Part shown: positions 21,378-33,634 of the stretch, in pieces | Layout: every line of letters begins with the position of its first letter | How positions within the stretch are numbered: position 1 is the stretch's first letter | DNA from: Cercozoa sp. M6MM | Taxonomy: Eukaryota > Endomyxa: Ascetosporea | DNA: 64,000 nucleotides | Direction: 5' to 3' (one strand) | NCBI GenBank assembly: GCA_040357565.1 | Contig: JBDODJ010000022.1 | The notes under the pieces: model-generated | The model's database searches: none | What the model was told of the DNA's origin: nothing | The model's input: the letters and a program-made list of their open reading frames with translations, nothing else | Program-made: the position numbers and the translations under genes

Positions 21378-24300
21378 CTAATTTACAGTAAAGTCTGCAA
21401 CAAGAGGCGGTTTCGCCTGATGCAGACGCAACGCGGCAACACAAACGAAAGCGACATCGGCCATGCCGGCGCCCGTGTCGTGTGTGTTTACCGAGAAGTC
21501 TATAGAGAGAGCAGAGAGAGCCAGATGGCGGTACCTTGTTGTGTCCCATGCGGTCCGGCTTTGGTCGCAGTCTTGGCCTCGCGCGTGTAATGGTCGTTCT
21601 CCCGGCGCTGGGAGGGATCGGCCGTCAGAGCAGGGGTAAAAGGGGGGGGGGGNNNNNNNNNNNNNNNNNNNNNNNNNNNNNNNNNNNNNNNNNNNNNNNN
21701 NNNNNNNNNNNNNNNNNNNNNNNNNNNNNNNNNNNNNNNNNNNNNNNNNNNNTTAGGGGAAGGGGGTAAAGGGGGAACAAGGGTTAAACAGGGGGTAAAC
21801 AGGGGGAGGGGGTAAACAGGGGGGTAAACAGGGGGGTAAACGGGGGTAAACAGAGGGGGATACCTCGGTACTAGCCTCCAGAGTGCCGCCGCGGCAGGCG
21901 TACTGCAGGTCATGCAGTCGCACCTGCACCACGTGCACCTGTGTCAGCACTGTGTCGTCGCTCGAGATACTGGCTACACAGTCCGTACCCTTAACTCCTC
22001 AGAGAAGCCCCCTTAATAGTCCAAAGACGGTGTACAACGACGCCACAGGGGCACGCCGACATCGCTGTCCAGTAGGCGCAGGTGGCCATCCGACACACTG
22101 CCCACCGACAAGTCGTACAGCATCACGTCCAGTCCATCTTGGCCTGTACACATTAGACGCCGGGGTACAAATGGACGGCACAGGTAGACGGAACAGTTAT
22201 ACCGACGGTGGCGGCGGCGGTGGCACCGTGCGTACGCAGCAGCACGTGGTCCGTCGCGGTGATGTTCCAGGCGCCGCCGAAGCGCACCGCGCGCACCGTC
22301 ACGTGTGCCTGCATTTATACCCCCACTTGTCCATTCGTACAGTCCATTTTTACAGTCCATCTGGACGGTCCATCTGGACGGTTCATTCGTACATTGTACA
22401 AACACTGGGTACCACGCGCAGACGGGCCGCCTCGCCGTCCCAGAGCAGGCCAAAGGAGCCGCCGCTCGCGTCATCGGTGAACGCTGTCACATCGCTCAGA
22501 CTCACGTTGACCAGTCCGACACTACTGTGCCCAAAGGCCTACATTTAGGGGTACCAGGGTTAGTTAAGGATACGGAGTTTGTTAAGGGAGTATACATCGT
22601 GTAGCCACGCGTCATCACTGTCGTCGTACAGAGTGCGGTCAATGTCCGTGTACTCCAGTGGGTCCAGTGAAACTACACAGTACACCAGTTGGCACGTGTC
22701 TCTCTCTCAGCTGGCACGTGTCCACAAAGTGGTCACAGAATGGCACGTGCGTGACTTACATAAAGGCGTTCTGACCGAGGCACTGGAGTCCACACCGTCG
22801 CGAGCTGTCACACTCACGTAGAGGAACCGGTGCGTCTTCTTACTGGCCTGTCAGGAGGTAGGGGTAAATGGGGGGGTATACACAGTCAAGAAAGCGACCC
22901 ACCAGTGCCAGCAAGTCGGCACGTGGCAGACGGTAGAGCCACGTGCCAACTGAGGCGTCGGCACTCGTGAAGGAACCGAGTCGGTCCGTGTCAACTGCGT
23001 CAACACTGAGCTGCACCTCCGAGCCCGGGTTGTTGCCCGGCGGGATCGTGTAGGACACCTACAGTCCATATGTACGCCAGTACCAGTTCAAATGTGCCGC
23101 AGTATCAGTCCATATGTACCAGTCCAAATGTACCACAAAGTCGTCCGACAAGTCGTCGTACCGGACCGACACATTGACCGGCGCGTCCAACGAGCCACTC
23201 GACACAGCGACCGTACTTGGCACTGTGTCCACCTAGGTGACACGTGTCCATAAGTCAGCTCAGTTCAGTTCAGTCAGCCACGGGTGCACACGCAGCAAGT
23301 CGACCCAAGAAACGGTACCACACGCAGCAAGGTTGACTGGCGGATCGACACATCGCGCAGCACCAGTGGTGTCGACACCAAGTGACGTCTCTCGCTGTCT
23401 TGGTTCTGCCTGTGCAGGCGCACACAGGCCGATCCCACCGTCGAACTCGTCAGCTACCGGGAGGTAAGGGGTAAGGGGTAAGGCAAGAGGGTGTATGGGG
23501 ATATGGGGGACCGCCCAGTGTACCTGCAGCGACTCCACCAGGACCGAAGCGTCCGCAGCAGTCACCGTCAGCAGCTGCGTGTGGTTGCCCGAGAAGGCAC
23601 TGTTTTCTGCACGCAGTCGCACGCGCAGTGCCGCCATACCGACACCGGCCTCCGCCAGTACCACGGGAGCATAGTCACTCCGGCCACTGGCTGAAAAAAC
23701 GGACGGTACAGACAGTACAAACAGACGATACAAACAGACCATCCAATTTAAAAACAGACCATCCAATTTAAAAACAGANNNNNNNNNNAAACAGACCATC
23801 CAATTTAAAAACAGACCATCCAATTTAAAAACAGACCACCCAATTATCAAAGGTACAAATAGACGGTGCAAGTATGCACGAAGTACGATAAGCAACCAGA
23901 CAACGATATAAATAGTACAGGGGACACGGATACAAACACACGGTTCAGATAGACACAAAGGTACATCCGAACAGCGCGTGTACCAAAGTCGGCGGCGAAA
24001 CTGACACTGTCAAAGTCGACAGCGACCGCGCGGACACTGAAAATGTCGGCGTAGTCCACGGCCGGTGTCAGCGATGTCAGCACCAGCCAGGCCACGGCGG
24101 TGCCTGTCACCTGCAGGACACACCCACATGCACATACACGTGCCAACTGAGTGATCAGTCTGATGGATCAGAGTGGTCGTAAGGCTACCTGCTGGAAGGA
24201 CACCGAGGCGACACCGTCACCTTCTGCGTCGGCGCGCAGCTGTAGAAGAACGTCATTGGCGACGCAGTTGTGGAAGCTGACGCTGTCTATGGCGGCGCCT

Positions 24301-27300
24301 CGACCGTCTGTGTATTTGGGGAGCGTATGAATGCGTATAATGGACAGCTATCATAGGGCTGCAGTACGGGTGTGCACAGGATTATATAATAATAGGTAGT
24401 ACATAAACAGATACAAAAACATTAGACAATATACAAACACACAAATATACAAGTACAACTATACAAATACAAATATAACATGCATATATACAAATACAAA
24501 TATAGAGATAAAGCGAGATCCACAAACACACAAATATAGTTACAACTATACAAATACAAATATAGAGATAAAGCGAGATATACAAACATATAAAGAGATA
24601 TATAATGATATAAAAACATGTATATATATATATAATAGTGCATACCAAGCAGGGCGATGGGTCCGTCCACAGGTCGGCGCGGCCAGGTCAGGTTGCTCAC
24701 CGAGACACGTGTCACGGTGGTACCCAGCAGCAACGGCGTGTACACGGCCGAGACACTTGTTGCACCAGTCAGTGCGCGCAGACTCACCGTCGAGAACCCG
24801 TCAATCGGTATGCCCTCTGGGTCACATCAAGCACGTGTCTCACCCAGTGATCCATCAAGCACGTGATCAAATGCTCAAAAGTGTACCAACACTATCCATG
24901 CCAAGATTGTCCACCAATGCGTTGTTGTCCATGCACACTCTCAATTCGTCTAGCTGGAGGGAGGCGGATAAAGAGGAGGTAAAGTAAAGAGGGGGCAAAG
25001 AGGGGAGTAAAGAGAGGATAAAAAGCGGGTAAGACATACCCCAACAGCGACCATAGCGCCGAGGTAGGCCTGAGCGTCGGTACCCTGGTTCCAGGACAGT
25101 GCCAGACCCCGGCAGAACAGAGGGTGCGACGTCGACTTCTCTTGCTACAACAAGCACCAGTACAACATCGATACAAATGGACACAGGTACAAATGAACAC
25201 AATGGGTACAAATGGACACAGACAAGGACTACCTGTACTACGTCGGTAACACTTAGTCCGACCGTCGGAAAGTCGCACACGACGGCGCGATCTTCCACCC
25301 ACCTGTGCAGGCGTTAGAGGGGGCAAAGGGGGTAAGAGGGGTTAAAAGGTCAGGATGACAGGGCAAAAGGGGGGGGGGGGGGGGGTAAAACTACAGGGTA
25401 TAAGGCGACTCGTCGCCGAGTATCACGAGGTCGCTAGACAGCAGACAAACATACACTGTTCACACTTCAGTCAGAGACAAAGGTTCCGGGCGGAAGGTAC
25501 CACGTGTCACGAAACACGGGGTCGACCAGTGGCACCACGTGCGACACCTCTGTCGACCAGTCCGAGTCGCCTGGGACAAAAGCGAAAATAGAAACATAAA
25601 AATAGGAATATAAATACAGAACTATGCATCGATAAATATAAGATATATGACAATAGAGAAACATCAGTTGCCACGTGGTTCCACAGTGGCCCAGTTGGCA
25701 CGTGGTACCGGCGCAGTTGCTGGCGCGCGCACGCACAGTGACGGTGCGACCGGTGTGTGCAGGCGCAGTAGCCACGTGTCGCGTGCCTGGGCCAGAGTAG
25801 GCGACGGTGGCGTTTTCCACCGAGGCACCGTCGACGCTGATCTCGATCGACACCGTGGTGACACCGATGCCCGTGTTATCACTCGCAGTCACGAACACCT
25901 CTGTGACACCTTGCGCGCGGAAATCTGCGACACAAACTCGTTCGTCCAGTTCAATACACATCATACTGTATGGAAGGTACTCAGAACAGGCTCCAATGGC
26001 GCCGCCGGTACAGCATGTGCTGACCCAGGATGCGCCGCGCGGACGCATCGCTGCACGTGCGTTTCGTTCACCTGTGTTTGACCCTGCAGGCACACTTTGA
26101 TCACGGCGTACTCGCTCTTCATTGGCGTCAGTGGCAACTGCAACGGTGGTGTAATATCAAGGGGTATACAGGGGGTATCGAGTGGGTATAAAAGGGGTAT
26201 AGAGCGGGGTATAAAGGGGAGTAAAGATAGGAGATTAAGGGGGTGATGAAGGCGGAGTAAAAGATAGGATAAAAAGGGATATAGCTTGGGGTAAAGAGGG
26301 GATAAAGTCTACCGCAATATCGGTGGCAGGCAGAACAGTCGGCATTGTTCCAAGCAGTGTCGTGTTGCTCCAGTACTGCCAAATACAACTATATTACCCC
26401 CCCCCCCCCCNNNNNNNNNNNNNNNNNNNNNNNNNNNNNNNNNNNNNNNNNNNNNNNNNNNNNNNNNNNNNNNNNNNNNNNNNNNNNNNNNNNNNNNNNN
26501 NNNNNNNNNNCCCCCCCCCCCCCCCCCACTACCCCTTTACCCCTACCCCTACCCTATACCCCCTACCTCTTTCTTTACCCCCTACCTACCTGTAATGTCC
26601 AGGCGACAGGCGAGCCGCCGGCCTCGAAACGAACCGTCGCGTGTCCGCAGGAGCCGCTAGACGACTCGTGCACCAGTCGCAGCTGCAGATCCAGAGGCAC
26701 ACTGTGCGGCAGGGTCACCTGCACGTGTTCACCACACACACATGTCCACCATGTGTCTTCCGACGCGTCAACTGGTCAGTCAGGTGATCACCCCCCCCCC
26801 CCCCAGTGGGACACATGCAATACCGACTTGCGGACGCCGTTGAAAAAATCCGTGTAGAACGAGATCTACACATACCTCGTACCTTTGCCCCCCTACCTTT
26901 GCCCCTTACCCCCCCCCCCCCCTTACCCCCTCTTATTCCCAACGGTACGTCAAAGAGGCGCGAGTGCAGAGGCCGCGGTTTCACAAAGACATCGAGAGAG
27001 GCGCCCCAGTCGGTCAGATTCTTGCTGAGTGGCACATGCATCTGTACATACACATACGGTTGTAGCCACTAGTTTGACCGACACACATCCTTCCGCGCGG
27101 AGGCGAGGTATACCTCGGTCATGCCGACACGCGTGTTGGGCGCAAAAACTGCACTCGTGTTGCACGGCATTTGCGACACCGCCAACGCATCCGTCGCCGA
27201 GTCTGTACAGGGAGTAAACAGGGGGTACAGGGGTAGGGGGTAAACAGGGAAGTAAACAGAGGGTAAACAAGCAGGTAAACAGGGGGAAAATAGGCAAGCT

Positions 27301-30300
27301 GGGGGAATGGACGGAGATACCAACTTTGGGAATCACGACGACCTCCATACAGTAGCCAAAGTCATCCACCAGAATCGGTGCCTATGCAGGGGATAAAGTA
27401 AAGGGGGGTAAAAGGGGGGGTAAAGGGGGTAAAAGGGGGGTAAAAGGGGGGTAAATAGGTAAAATGAAAAGGAGTAGACGGTAAGGGGGGTAAAGAGAGG
27501 GGGCAAAACTACAGTGACGTTAAACATGGCGGTCTGCTCGTCCAAAACGACGACAATTTCCGACTCGTCCGACGTCCACCCATGCCTATATCCAGGAGGG
27601 TAAAAAGGGAGTAAAGAGGAGGGTAAAGAGGGGCAAAGAGGGGGGGTAAAGAGGGGGTTAAAGAGGGAGGTAAAAGGGAGGTAAAAGGGAAGCCAAGCTA
27701 CGCAGGTGCACTGAATCGCAGCAGATCAATTCCGATCGACGATGGCGGGAACACTCTCTATTTTAAAGGGGTGGTTGAAAGGGGTTAAAGGGGCGTTTAA
27801 AGGGGCGTTAAAAGGGGGTTAAAAGGGGGCCAAAAGGGACTTAAAGGGGGTTAAAAAAGGTGTACCCGAAAGGGCGACGTGGCATCGCTGTTGCTGGCGT
27901 AGACGAGCGCGTCGGCAAAGACAGCGCCACTGGCCCAGAAAGTCGTCTACAATTCAACAAAGCCCCCTTAACCACTCCTGCTTAAGGCTGCGTCCATCTC
28001 TTTCTTAAGGTTCTTTCTTGAGGTTCTGAAGGGAGTGATCACCTCATGAGGTACGTACACGTTGCCGGCCTTGTTGGACAGATGTGCTCCCACCGTCCAC
28101 TGGGGGGGTAAGAGGAGGCAAAGGGAGGGGTAAGGGGTAAAAGGGGAGGTAAAAGGGAGAGGAGAAGGGGTAAAGGCAAGACAGTACGCCATGTTGTTGC
28201 AGGTCCACCAAGTCGGTCTTGTTGATTGTCAGTTTCATCAGCAACGGCGGTCCTATGCGCGCCCAGCCAGTTTACCCTTTCCCCACCCCTTACCCCCATT
28301 AGCCCCCTCCTCCATTTACCCCTATTAACCCCCTGTATGTGTGTCTACCAACAGCAGCGAAGAGGAGCGTGCGACTGCTGTTGTAGTAGGTCAGACACGG
28401 CAGCGACTGCGACAGCGGCGACTCAGCGCGCGCGAACTCGCTGTGCGTCGCGTTCAGCACGGTTTGCGTGACACGTGCCACTCGCGGAGTCACCTGCGCA
28501 CGTGTGTGATCGATTAGAGTGACCACTGGACTGATCAACTGACTGGGTGACCACCTGACTGAGTGACAGGGAAGAACTATACCATCTGGAAGGCCAGGTA
28601 GGGCCGCGAGGCCACGAGGTCGTGACACTGCTGAGACAGGTCCACTTGCAGGGCGAAACCGTCGCGTCCATTGGCACGTGTCACCACTGACGGTTTGAAC
28701 ACGTGGTCACTCGTACTCACTGAGTCGCTCCATGACAGGTCGGCTGGCACATTCTCTACACACGTGTCACAGTGATCAATCAGAGAAAGTGACCCAACTG
28801 GACACGTGTCTGAGAGGTGATTCATTTGGTACCAGTGTCAAAGTCGACCACGAAAGCGTTTCTCGCGATGCTTAAGGAAGCGTCGAGACCGAAAGCCGGC
28901 TCACTCACGTTCCACATTATGCCCTACCAGGAATGCCTCCAAAGTACACATCTCAACTGTAGTTAGCCCTTGCACATACCGAGAAGTCGGCAGGAACACC
29001 CAGCGTCGGTGCTTTCGGTCGCACACGCAACACGTGCGGTACTGCGTCTGTGACCAACAACAGGGGGGTGAAGTAGGGGTAAGATGGGTAAGATGGGGTA
29101 GGTAGGGATAAAATGAGAGGCAAACAGGGGCAAAGGCAGTACGACTGGGAGCGAAGACGACATTGGCCTCGTTTGACACGTTCGCAGTCGACCAGGTACT
29201 GTAGGAGGGGGGTAAAAGGGGGAAGGAGGAGTAAAGGTAAAAGGAGCAAAGGTAAATGGGGAAAAGGTAAAAAAGGGGAAAGGGAAATGGGGTAAAGGTA
29301 AAAAGGGGAAAGGGAAATGGGGTAAAGGTAAAAAGGGGAAAGGTAAATGGGTAAAGGTAAAATGGGGTAAAGGTAAAAGGGTCAAGGTAAAGGGTGAAGA
29401 GGTAAAAACGGAGGTACGCCGTGAGAGTGACACTCGTGAACGATGCGTCGTTTGGCAGATACGGAATATTACCTGGCTGCATTGTGAATATATATGCATA
29501 GATTTAAAGAATGGAACTACTAATATCTATGTCTATCAGTGTCGCAAGTGAACAGTGAAGAACAACGAGAGTACAAAAGCGGTCGGATTGGAGCCAGCGT
29601 TGAAAGTGATCGAAGAGGAGGTCGCTTGGTTCTGCCAACACATGGAATAGTCAGAATCATGCATACAGATTAATAACTACTTCATCTAATATATCTATAT
29701 ATATATATATAAACTGGTTAAAACCTGAGAATTTTTGGAGCCAAACAGTGTTTGTTCCTCGCCATAGACGAGACGAGCCTAGTTCATGAATTGCAGAGGA
29801 TGAAACAACTGAAGACGAAGGCAGAGATATCGATACACTGGCCGAGGCGCAGTTGCCGGAGTTGGCGCACCCACTGATCGCGGCCGTCACCATGTCATTC
29901 GTCTGCTCTCTCATCAACCAATTCAGACATACAACGGGTGTCAATTGGAGTATAAGATCAGCAGTGTCTAGTTCTACCGGCAGCGACACCGAGTTCGGAA
30001 ACCACGCGGCCAACTCTGCCGTAGCCATGCCGTCGATCGGGTCGGACAGAGTCACATTGGACAGATCACACGTGCCGGTGACCACTTCTCTCACCTGAGT
30101 CACACATAATGACGGTTACAGACAACACAGACCCTTCCAGAGAAAGTTGCACCACGTGCAACGCGGGATCGTTCAAGTCGATGGCGCCACTCGCATTAGT
30201 CACCGTTTTAACACATCCCGGAGTCAGTTCTGGAAACGACAATGACGGAAGTGGGCAAATTAGGGTGAAGGTACGGTACCGAATTGGTAGTTTTGGTTTG

Positions 30301-30361
30301 GTACATCGGTCCACGCGATGGCGTTTCTCCCACACAGCAGGAGAAACGCCAGACTCAGCAT
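21378..30361 (-). CDS. Giant secreted beta-rich protein, at least 25 exons
   Basis: The likely start is ATG at 30361: MLSLAFLLLCGRNAIA is a clear signal peptide, followed by WTDVPNQNYQF and a gtaccg donor. Dozens of short exons follow on the minus strand. Examples are DPALHVVQLSLEGSVLSVT, TGTCDLSNVTLSDPIDGMAT (largest exon, about 30093-29725), DGFALQVDLSQQCHDLVA, RVGMTEV, MSLRALTGATSVSAVYTPLL, TRVSVSNLTWPRRPVDGPIA, GVGMAALRVRLRAENSAFSG, EVQLSVDAVDTDRLGSFTSA, EYTDIDRTLYDDSDDAWL, SVGLVNVSLSDVTAFTDDAS and LTQVHVVQVRLHDLQYACRG. The last exon, DFSVNTHDTGAGMADVAF.., ends at TAG 21378-21380. Alternating hydrophobic strands and repeated V.L.D.. patterns point to tandem Ig-like, cadherin-like or CSPG-like beta-sandwiches, with no confident family. 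No C-terminal TM or GPI signal is seen, so it may be secreted. Three assembly gaps lie in its introns. It could be two genes. Confidence 0.6.
21641..21865 (-). repeat. Intronic GGGGTAAA tract with assembly gap
   Basis: Poly-G, 100 N (21653-21752), then repeated GGGGGTAAACAGGGGGGTAAACA on the plus strand. In the sense of the giant gene this is TGTTTACCCCCC. The tract separates two short exons. Confidence 0.9.
23717..23842 (-). repeat. 21-nt tandem repeat with 10-nt gap
   Basis: Plus strand unit AAACAGACCATCCAATTTAAA is repeated about five times, with 10 N at 23779-23788 inside. It is in an intron of the giant gene. Related single words (ACAGACGGTACAAACAG) flank it. Confidence 0.9.
24391..24640 (-). 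repeat. AT-rich intronic repeat
   Basis: A unit of about 60 nt containing TACAAATACAAATATAGAGATAAAGCGAGAT is present twice (about 24490-24530 and 24553-24590) among other ATACAAATAC words. A short (TA)n run follows at 24614-24632. This is an island of AT-rich sequence within a GC-balanced gene. Confidence 0.8.
27200..28175 (-). repeat. Serial intronic GGGGTAAA tracts
   Basis: At least six consecutive introns of the giant gene (about 27205-27310, 27385-27510, 27595-27700, 27765-27865, 28105-28180 and similar) consist mostly of GGGGGTAAA/AGGGGTTAAAGGGG on the plus strand, which is TTTACCCCC on the sense strand. Small exons lie between them (HGWTSDESEIVVVLDEQ; TVGAHLSNKAGNVYVPHEV). Confidence 0.85.
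29060..29410 (-). repeat. Intronic GGTAAA tandem tracts
   Basis: About 29200-29400 is an almost perfect array of the words GGGGAAAGGGAAATGGGGTAAAGGTAAAA, with a unit of about 40 nt repeated two to three times. A shorter GGGGTAAGATGGG tract lies at 29065-29120. Both are in introns of the giant gene and are C/T-rich in its sense. Confidence 0.85.
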
Positions 30362-31097
30362 CTCGCACCACCGAGGGTAAGATTGTAATCGATGGTTGCC
30401 ACAGGCTCAAATGTAGTGTGAACACACACGTACACACATATGTTAGCTTTGAAAGTCAAGCAATCTCACTTGCCAGAACACCCACGATCGGGGTGGGGTG
30501 CGTGATCAGCAGTCAGCGGCTGTTACTGTTTCTTCGAAGGTTAAACAATTGTGAAAATCGAGTATTTCCCTCTTGGGCTTTGCGCTAGACTTGGTATGCG
30601 CTGGTCTTCCTGTTCTATCGGACTCATGGGAAAATACGAAAAACGGAATTTGCGTTTTTCTCGCACTTGCTGCCAGAGTCCAGAGCGTGAACCTCGTTCG
30701 ACGAGTTAGAGATGCATTAAAAGGTTCAAGAAAACTGAGAAACCACCTTGGAAGTTTAAAAAGTCTGCAGCCGTCACCACAAGAGGGGCAGCTCGGAGTC
30801 AGTTGAGTGTGGCCAACTGAGGACAAACTGAGGAAAATGCGATCCCATGCTTTTGACTTACCGGTGCTCTGGACTGAACAAGCTGTCATCTGTTCGGCAC
30901 TGGACATAGGTTTACTGTGCTTGTAGTTGACGAGATCGCACGCGCAGTCACGATCGCGTGAAGAGACTTCACTGCGTCGGATTGCTCGCCGGCAGGTGCG
31001 CATTGGGCCGTTTCGAGTGTCGCTGTAGCTTCTACTTTTCTTCCTGTCAACAAAAGTAACTGGAAAATACAGGATACTGGGTGTCGTGTTTACGCAG

Positions 31098-33448
31098 TGT
31101 TCTGATTGTACTGGCTGCATTCGTCGGTTTGTTCATGCTCTCGCTGTCACTGACACCAACGGTTGGAGACTCGGACGGTATTGTTCGAGATGAACCCGAC
31201 AGCAGTCGGAAATATGAAGACACTCGCGATCATGTCGTCGATGATCAAAGAAAGCGTGCAGACGACGGCAAACGGCATTCAGACCAAGATATCCACAAGA
31301 AACAACCAAAACAGCCGAAATTGCCACCACAAAACGAGCCGGTGCCACCTGCGCACCAACCTGACAGTGAGAAGAACTCTCCAGACAGCCAGCCAAAGAA
31401 CGGCATCGGAGGGGCAGAATTACCGCTTATTTGGGTGGCTATTCCCTCCTTCCGTGACCCTGCCTGTCCGGGCATGGTACGCAATCTATTAATCACCGCC
31501 AAGCACCCGGAGAGAGTGCGCGTCGCTGTGTACGACCAGCTGGAACGCGGTGTGGGAGACGTCCCATGCGCCAGTTTCTTGGATCCGTGCGAGAAAGCAT
31601 ATCGAAAGCACCGGCCAGTTGGTTTGTTGCAAGAAATGGAAGGCGAGTTCGAGTTTCCAGAAGAGAAAAAGCAGCGCATCTTGAATGCTCCTTTGGTACA
31701 GTATTGTACATGATTCTACTCTGGATGATAAGTAAAGGAAGATTCATTGCCAGGGCGAACACGATCGTGGCAAAGGAAGAGGCAGCCAAGGTGACGACTT
31801 GTCCTTCTGTAAATACGCACATCAAGTCAAAGTGCTCGAGATCGCTGCTGCCACGGCACAGGGCGTCGTGCCTGCGCGCTACATGGCCGAGCAAATGATT
31901 CTCATGAACGAAGAGTCGAACCCGTTCACGGATTTCATCCTGCAGTCTGATGCACACAACGAGTTCGCCGATGACTGGGATGTCCGCGCATTGGACCAAT
32001 GGAAGAAGGTGAACAACGACAACGCCGTTTTGTCGGTGTATCCGGTACACTTCGGCTGCATTTTTGTCTGAAAAGTGGAAACAACATTGCAGTATTGTGA
32101 CTGTGCCCTCAGTTAAGCAGCAAGCTGAGTCCACCGCCAAAAGGACCACGTGTCACGTTGTAAGCTTTTACATTAAATGTGTGTGTGTGTGCGTTTGTGT
32201 GTGTGTGTGTGTGTCTTGTGTGTGTACAGAAAAGTTATCACTACTTTATCTGCAGGTTATGTGGAATGCATTTCAAAGAAGGACTGTTCGGTATGCCCAA
32301 GTGGATCGGAGAATTGCGAACGCTGCCTAGCATAAAGGACGGCTTTGACGAGAAGGGCGACATGGTATCGCAACAACCAGGCACAAAGGGAGAGTTACAA
32401 TTGATCTGTGAATTCACATTATAGGGAACACCGGTGAGGCAACAACTGTTTGCTGCTGGCTTTGCATTCTCGAAACTACACCGAGCTGTTCGCGTGCCAA
32501 ACGACCCGCACTTGCCATTTGTGGTATCGCCCGACCTCCCATTGTATCACTACTTTAACTGAGCATACGTGTTTAGTTCGATGGCGAAGAGTTGTCCATG
32601 GCAGTTCGGCTCTTTACTTGGTGAAGACAGCTCATCTGTGTCTAGTAAAATACGTGTATGTGGCCGCGTACGTACTGTACGATGTATAGGGGATACGATG
32701 TCTATGCACCACTGGACCAGTTCATCTTCCATGCGTACTACGAGAAGACGATGCATCGTCCTCATATGTATAGCAGCAACAAAATTAAGAGTGCATGGGC
32801 AAGTAGTAGATATATTACTGTGCAGTTGGGACACTGACTGGGGCGTTAAATCACAGATTCAAAAACGATGCACTTCTCGCATACACCACGTTTTGGTAAA
32901 CCCACTGACCGCTGCAGCTTCAGTATAATAACAAGAATGCTCATGGACAGGGACTTCTGCCACCAGTTGCAGAAAACAATCAGGGCGAAGACGGACTGCA
33001 GTTGAATCAGTTCGACTTGCCGAAAGAATACGACCACAGCGAGTGCGACGTTGGACAGGTAGAGTGCACATGATGCCATCCTGGCTCCTAAAAATGCACT
33101 TCAGCGTGTTTTTATAGAGATACGGTGCGGGTACTGTCCGAAATGTGGCATCGTTCTACCACTGGGGTGGTTTTGGTACCTTCAGTCACTAGCTGGGCAG
33201 AAACCTTATATTTCTGAAACTTCAAATGCAGATATCTTGGACAAACGCAAAGTGAACCATTGCGCTGCCATCGCCGATCGCAAGGTACGACCCTACCCTC
33301 TCGACTTCCTGTCTGAAATGATGCACATATGCTTCATCCTCAGCTCCCACCGGTCGAGGCAGGTGACAGATCACGTCTGCCTAATTGGGCAACGGACGAA
33401 GCCATCGCGCACAAGTATCGTGTTTCGATTTCGGCCAAGCAAACTTAG
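31098..33448 (+). CDS. GlcNAc-transferase-like type II membrane glycosyltransferase (PF11397 type)
   Basis: The N-terminal exon starts after a cag at 31097 (an earlier first exon is likely; otherwise ATG 31136). It has one hydrophobic anchor (VLIVLAAFVGLFMLSLSL), then a Lys/Pro/Asp-rich stalk. The catalytic domain begins LIWVAIPSFRDPACPGMVRN, the family's I.VSI.S+RD.EC start, and continues AKHPERVRVAVYDQL. Further exons: HQVKVLEIAAATAQGVVPAR, NPFTDFILQSDAHNEFADDW (family: ..QIDSHM.F...WD), CGMHFKEGLFGMPKWIG, LFAAGFAFSKLHRAVRVPND, PHLPFVFDGEELSMAVRLFT, QFIFHAYYEKTMHRP and RYGAGTVRN. TAG is at 33446-33448. The best-known member, Dictyostelium Skp1 GnT1, adds GlcNAc to hydroxyproline in the cytosol. 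The TM anchor here suggests a Golgi enzyme. The substrate is unknown. Confidence 0.85.
32179..32226 (+). repeat. (GT)n microsatellite in an intron
   Basis: About 45 nt of imperfect GT repeat in an intron of the glycosyltransferase gene, between the exon ending near 32160 and the CGMHFKEGLFG exon. Confidence 0.9.
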
Positions 33449-33634
33449 AAAAATAACTCACTCTAACGTGCTGTAATTGTAAGTTAGGTGAAATACTGAC
33501 CAATATAGCGTACTCCAGACAGAGCGCCTTATCTGTTTCGCGTTTTCTGCAGACTCCAGAAAATAGGAAAATGACGCTGGGGCTTTTGTGTGAGAATCCT
33601 TACGATTAGTTGCGTGAGTGTTTTGCACAACAGC

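Noticed and set aside
21753-29410. GGGTAAA tracts as interstitial telomere repeats
   Set aside because: The unit is TTTACCC, not TTTAGGG or TTAGGG. The runs are degenerate and confined to introns.
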